Under the pieces are notes generated by a model that did not search any database, had not been told where the DNA came from, and saw only the letters and a list, made by a program, of their open reading frames with translations. Shown piece by piece: positions 60,868 through 64,000 of a stretch of DNA of 64,000 nucleotides (its first letter is position 1; each line of letters starts with the position of its first letter). The translations under genes were made by a program, and so were the position numbers. This DNA is from UBA2377 sp964525935 (lineage in GTDB: Bacteria; Verrucomicrobiota; Verrucomicrobiia; Opitutales; Opitutaceae): assembly GCA_964525935.1 (NCBI GenBank), contig CAZGJZ010000004.1, positions 1 through 64,000 on the forward strand. The letters run 5' to 3'.

Positions 60868-62850
60868 ATGAACCAAAAACACCGCGGCCTTTTCTTCGAT
60901 GAGGCCGATTTGCCCCGCATCCGTGCCAACACGACCGACCCGCGTTTCGTCGATTTCTGGCAGACCCAGCTCAAGGCCGATGTCGCCGCCGACACGGAAT
61001 TCCTCACGAAGGAGCTGCGGCTGACGAATCACGTCGTGCATCTGTTGAAGGCGCAGCGGATCCTGGAGCGGGCGTCGTTCATCTACCTGGTCAACCGCGA
61101 CTCCGCCCAGCTCGCCCTGGCGAAGCTCGCGATGCGCCGGATGCTCGATTACCCGGAGTGGGACAGTTTCATGGAAGGCGGCCGGCAGGTGATCGGCCTG
61201 CAGCGCGCGACCGAAGGGACCGTGGCGTTGCTCCAGGCCATGGAGTGCCTCGGCGACCAAATCTCCGACGCCGAGCGCGCGGAGGTGGAACAGGCGATTC
61301 TCACGAAGGGTGTGCCGGCCTGCTACACGCCGGTCTATGGCATGAAATATCCCGACCGCGTGCAGGGCTGGGGTTGGAACCCGCGCAGCGATTGCGATGA
61401 ATTCCGCCACATCGACCTGAAGCGCTGGCCGCTCATTCTCAACGCGACGAATCTCAAGATCATCCCCACGGCGTGTCTCGGTATCGCGGCGTGTTATTTC
61501 CGCGGCCGGTTGCCGCAGGCGGAGGGTTGGCTGGAACTCGCGCGCTCGAGTGCGAAGGCGTTTTCCACGATGTATGGCAGCGACGGCTCCTACGACGAAG
61601 GCGTGAGCTACTGGGGCTACACGACGCTCTACCTGACGCTGTTCGCCGAGGTGCTCTACCGGCTGCACGGCATCGACGACCGGAACCTCATCAACTACAA
61701 GGGCACGGTGCGTTACGCGCTCGGCAACACGATGCCGACGATCAACGACCACCGGAAGCTCGCGGACTTCACCCACGTCAAAGGCTACACGATGCCGACG
61801 GTGAAGCCTGAGTTCGACATCGTGAACCACGGCGACTCCAACGGCGCGGTCGATGTCTCCGTGGCGGCCTGGGTGGCGCGCACGCATGGCGATCCGCTGT
61901 CGCAGTTTGTCGCGCGCGAAGTCGGCGAGGCGAAATTCCTCTACGGACTCATCTGGTATGATCCCAAGGGGCAGGCCGCGGCACCCGAGCCCGAGTTACT
62001 CGATCGCCGGCAGTCGAATGACATCGTCATCTCCCGCACCGGCTGGAAGACGCCCGACAACGTGCTCGCGTTCCGCAGCGGCGGCCCGGGCAACCATGAG
62101 CACGCGGACCGCAACAGCGTCATCTTCAAGGCCTATGGCGAGCGCCTGCTGCACGATCCTTACCGCGCGGCCTACATGGTGCAAAATCCGCGCTGGCGGC
62201 TGCGCCTCACCGAGGCGCACACCGCGGTGCTGATCGATGGCAAGGGTCACCAATACCACGACGGCAGCGAGGGCACGAATGCTTCCTGGGCGTTTGCCCA
62301 CCTGACCGATTATCGCACCGGACCGGGCTGGATGATCGCGACGAGCGACGCGACGGACGCCTATCAACTCGTCAATGCGCAGGTCACGCGCGTGCAGCGC
62401 ACGCTGGTCTACCTCAAGCCCGACGTGGTCATCTTCCTTGACCGCGTGGCACTCAAGGACGCCAAGGCGTCGGTGCAGGTGCGATTCCAGCTCTACAACG
62501 AGGACTTCGGCGGCCAGCTCGCGGTGAACGGATCGGAGTTCACGATCACGCGGCCGCACGCCACGCTGGTCGGGCGGGTCGCGGCGACCGGCCCGATGCG
62601 CGTGCACGCCAGCCAGCTCCCATTCGAAGCGAAGGACGGTGAGCAGCAATTCGCCGAAGTGGATTCGACGGCGGCGGCCGAGCACGAAATCCTCACCGTG
62701 TGCAGTGCGCGTCCGGAGAAAGAGCCGCACGGCAAGCTGACGATCACCCGCGAAGGCGGCGGCTGGCGCGTGCAGGGCACGCACGGTGCGCAGAAGATCA
62801 AGGTCACGCTCACCGCGACGGGAGATGCGGCTCCGGTGATCACGCTCTGA
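60868..62850 (+). CDS. Heparinase II/III-like protein, cytoplasmic form
   Basis: A 660-residue protein with an alpha/alpha toroid (LLKAQRILERASFIYLVNRD onward) and a C-terminal beta-sandwich containing the heparinase II/III signature FRSGGPGNHEHADRNSVIFK. Candidate catalytic residues lie in SDGSYDEGVSYWGYTTLY and NHEHADRNS. No signal peptide is visible, so it would act inside the cell, on oligosaccharides. The substrate is an acidic polysaccharide fragment; heparin, alginate or ulvan types cannot be told apart. A perfect dyad lies 41 bp upstream. It is followed by a related gene 13 bp later. Confidence 0.85.
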   Translation: MNQKHRGLFFDEADLPRIRANTTDPRFVDFWQTQLKADVAADTEFLTKELRLTNHVVHLLKAQRILERASFIYLVNRDSAQLALAKLAMRRMLDYPEWDSFMEGGRQVIGLQRATEGTVALLQAMECLGDQISDAERAEVEQAILTKGVPACYTPVYGMKYPDRVQGWGWNPRSDCDEFRHIDLKRWPLILNATNLKIIPTACLGIAACYFRGRLPQAEGWLELARSSAKAFSTMYGSDGSYDEGVSYWGYTTLYLTLFAEVLYRLHGIDDRNLINYKGTVRYALGNTMPTINDHRKLADFTHVKGYTMPTVKPEFDIVNHGDSNGAVDVSVAAWVARTHGDPLSQFVAREVGEAKFLYGLIWYDPKGQAAAPEPELLDRRQSNDIVISRTGWKTPDNVLAFRSGGPGNHEHADRNSVIFKAYGERLLHDPYRAAYMVQNPRWRLRLTEAHTAVLIDGKGHQYHDGSEGTNASWAFAHLTDYRTGPGWMIATSDATDAYQLVNAQVTRVQRTLVYLKPDVVIFLDRVALKDAKASVQVRFQLYNEDFGGQLAVNGSEFTITRPHATLVGRVAATGPMRVHASQLPFEAKDGEQQFAEVDSTAAAEHEILTVCSARPEKEPHGKLTITREGGGWRVQGTHGAQKIKVTLTATGDAAPVITL

Positions 62851-62862
62851 CGTATTCCGCCC

Positions 62863-64000
62863 GTGCCGACCCGTCGCAGTTTTATCAAATCGGCCGGGCT
62901 TATGGCGGCAGCCATGCCGCTGCTCGGCCGGGCGGCAGGACTGGAGGCGGGAGCGGCTCCGGGTTTCAAGTCCGGCCCGGGGCGGGGCCTGCTGTTCGAT
63001 GCCGAGGATATCCCGCGCATCCGGGAAAATCTGGAGCGGCCGCGCTTTGCTGAGCTGCGCGCGCTGATTTTTCCCGCGGACATGGCGGCCAACGAGCGCT
63101 TTTTGCGCGACGAGATCCGATTGGAAAACCTGGTCGAGGACATGGCCCGGGCGCGCCAGTTGTTGGAACGTTCAGCGTTGGCCTACGTGGTAAGCCGCGA
63201 TGTCCGGCAGCTGGCGCTGGCCAAAAGCGCGCTCGGCCGGCTGTGCGACTATGGGCGTTGGGATTATTTCCTCGAAGGCGGCAAGCAGACCGTGGGGCTG
63301 CAACGAGCCTCCGAGGCGACGATCGCCTGTTGCCTGGCGCTGGACTGGTTGGGGGAGGAGCTGACGCCGGCGGAACGCGAGCGCGCCGAGCACAATATCG
63401 CGACGAAGGGCGCGCCAGCGTGCCATGCCTCGCTTTACGGGATGAAGCATCCGGACCGGGTGCGGGGCTGGACGCTCGATCCGCGCGAGAATTTTGGTTT
63501 CACGCTCAACCTGAGCCGCTGGCCGCTGATCCTGAATGGCACGAACCTGAAGGTCATCCCGGCCTGTGGGCTCGGCTATGCGGGTATTGCGCTCCAAGGC
63601 CGGCATCCCGATGCGGCGAAGTGGCTCGATCTCGCGCGCCAGAGTGCGCGGACCTACGCGGGTAGCATGATCGGCGCGGATGGATCGTTCGATGAAGGCA
63701 TTGGCTACTGGGGCTATACGCTGCTGCACCTCGCCTTGTTCGCCGAGGCGTTGTATCGGCGCACAGGCACGGACGATCGCGCCCTATTGAATTATCCCGG
63801 CACGGTGCGCTACGCCCTGCACATGGCGATGCCGACGTTGCCGGCGCCCATGCCCGATGGACCGCGCGCTTCGCCGGCGCGCCGGCCGGATCCGGGGCAG
63901 GACATCGTGAACATCGGCGACGCGAGCCGTGGTATCGATGTGTCGCTGGCTCCCTGGGTGGCGGCCACGACGGGCGATGCGCTGTCGGCTCATGTGGGGA
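62863..64000 (+). CDS. Heparinase II/III-like protein with Tat signal (partial, runs off the end)
   Basis: A GTG start at 62863 opens VPTRRSFIKSAGLMAAAMPL, with a twin-arginine motif R-R-S-F-I-K and a hydrophobic core, so the protein is exported folded. The frame is open to the window end (379 codons). It parallels the preceding gene throughout: LLFDAEDIPRIRENLERPRF, FLEGGKQTVGLQRASEATIA, WPLILNGTNLKVIPACGLGY and DGSFDEGIGYWGYTLLHLAL each have counterparts in the preceding product. The heparinase C-terminal domain lies beyond the window. The two are tandem duplicates with different locations: this one periplasmic, the first cytoplasmic. Confidence 0.88.
   Translation, partial: MPTRRSFIKSAGLMAAAMPLLGRAAGLEAGAAPGFKSGPGRGLLFDAEDIPRIRENLERPRFAELRALIFPADMAANERFLRDEIRLENLVEDMARARQLLERSALAYVVSRDVRQLALAKSALGRLCDYGRWDYFLEGGKQTVGLQRASEATIACCLALDWLGEELTPAERERAEHNIATKGAPACHASLYGMKHPDRVRGWTLDPRENFGFTLNLSRWPLILNGTNLKVIPACGLGYAGIALQGRHPDAAKWLDLARQSARTYAGSMIGADGSFDEGIGYWGYTLLHLALFAEALYRRTGTDDRALLNYPGTVRYALHMAMPTLPAPMPDGPRASPARRPDPGQDIVNIGDASRGIDVSLAPWVAATTGDALSAHVG

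Overview
The window is GC-rich, gene-dense bacterial chromosome and looks like a verrucomicrobium of the Opitutaceae type. This is inferred from the gene set, not measured: an EpsI-like exosortase accessory and a PEP-CTERM protein, GH127 and heparinase-like enzymes, a GxxExxY protein, a rhomboid with extra domains, a B12-dependent methionine synthase in two pieces, and many small dispersed repeats. No phage, plasmid, IS transposase or CRISPR array is visible.

Layout. 1-8020: exopolysaccharide/exosortase region with an epimerase end, glycosyltransferase, polyprenyl glycosylphosphotransferase, EpsI, a secreted clan GH-A-like enzyme and an O-antigen ligase-like protein. 8130-11270: decayed GIY-YIG gene, tRNA-Pro(GGG), VanZ-like protein, ligA. 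11373-15679: porin, cupredoxin and hybrid histidine kinase in one run. 15743-16268: a small HTH gene enclosed by copies of one near-palindrome. 16311-31405: catabolic and envelope genes (enolase superfamily, AstE-like deacylase, FKBP-TPR-TlpA fusion, small lipoprotein, archaemetzincin, HtrA, rhomboid-like protein, PhyH dioxygenase, BNR propeller, M28 peptidase, MipA/OmpV, DUF2937, cNMP-binding kinase). 31518-37621: an ArsR-headed operon and small housekeeping genes. 37857-40264: TPR and MOSC proteins. 40405-46814: a cobalamin block with metH in two genes, divergent from a riboswitch-led btuB-like receptor. 46914-55871: ilvA, GH127, PEP-CTERM protein, recQ, YcaQ-like glycosylase, ECF sigma factor. 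56134-64000: a Leloir-type operon (galT, inositol-phosphatase-like gene, galactokinase-like gene, ROK kinase), then two tandem heparinase II/III-like genes, the second running off the end.

The most unusual content is a layer of small repeats laid over ordinary genes. (i) Cassettes of exactly four 7-bp units sit in frame in interdomain linkers of unrelated proteins, in an intergenic region and inside the cobalamin riboswitch. (ii) REP-like palindromes starting GTAG or GGAG lie at gene ends, where the GTAG can supply the TAG stop codon; one inverted pair lies inside a coding sequence. (iii) An inverted-repeat family with a period near 9 bp occurs as two ORF-less copies and once as a cassette carrying a PD-(D/E)XK-like GxxExxY gene, inserted between galT and the next gal-operon gene. 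(iv) A 23-bp near-palindrome occurs three times and brackets a small HTH gene. No transposase that could move any of these is present in the window, so mobility is an inference.
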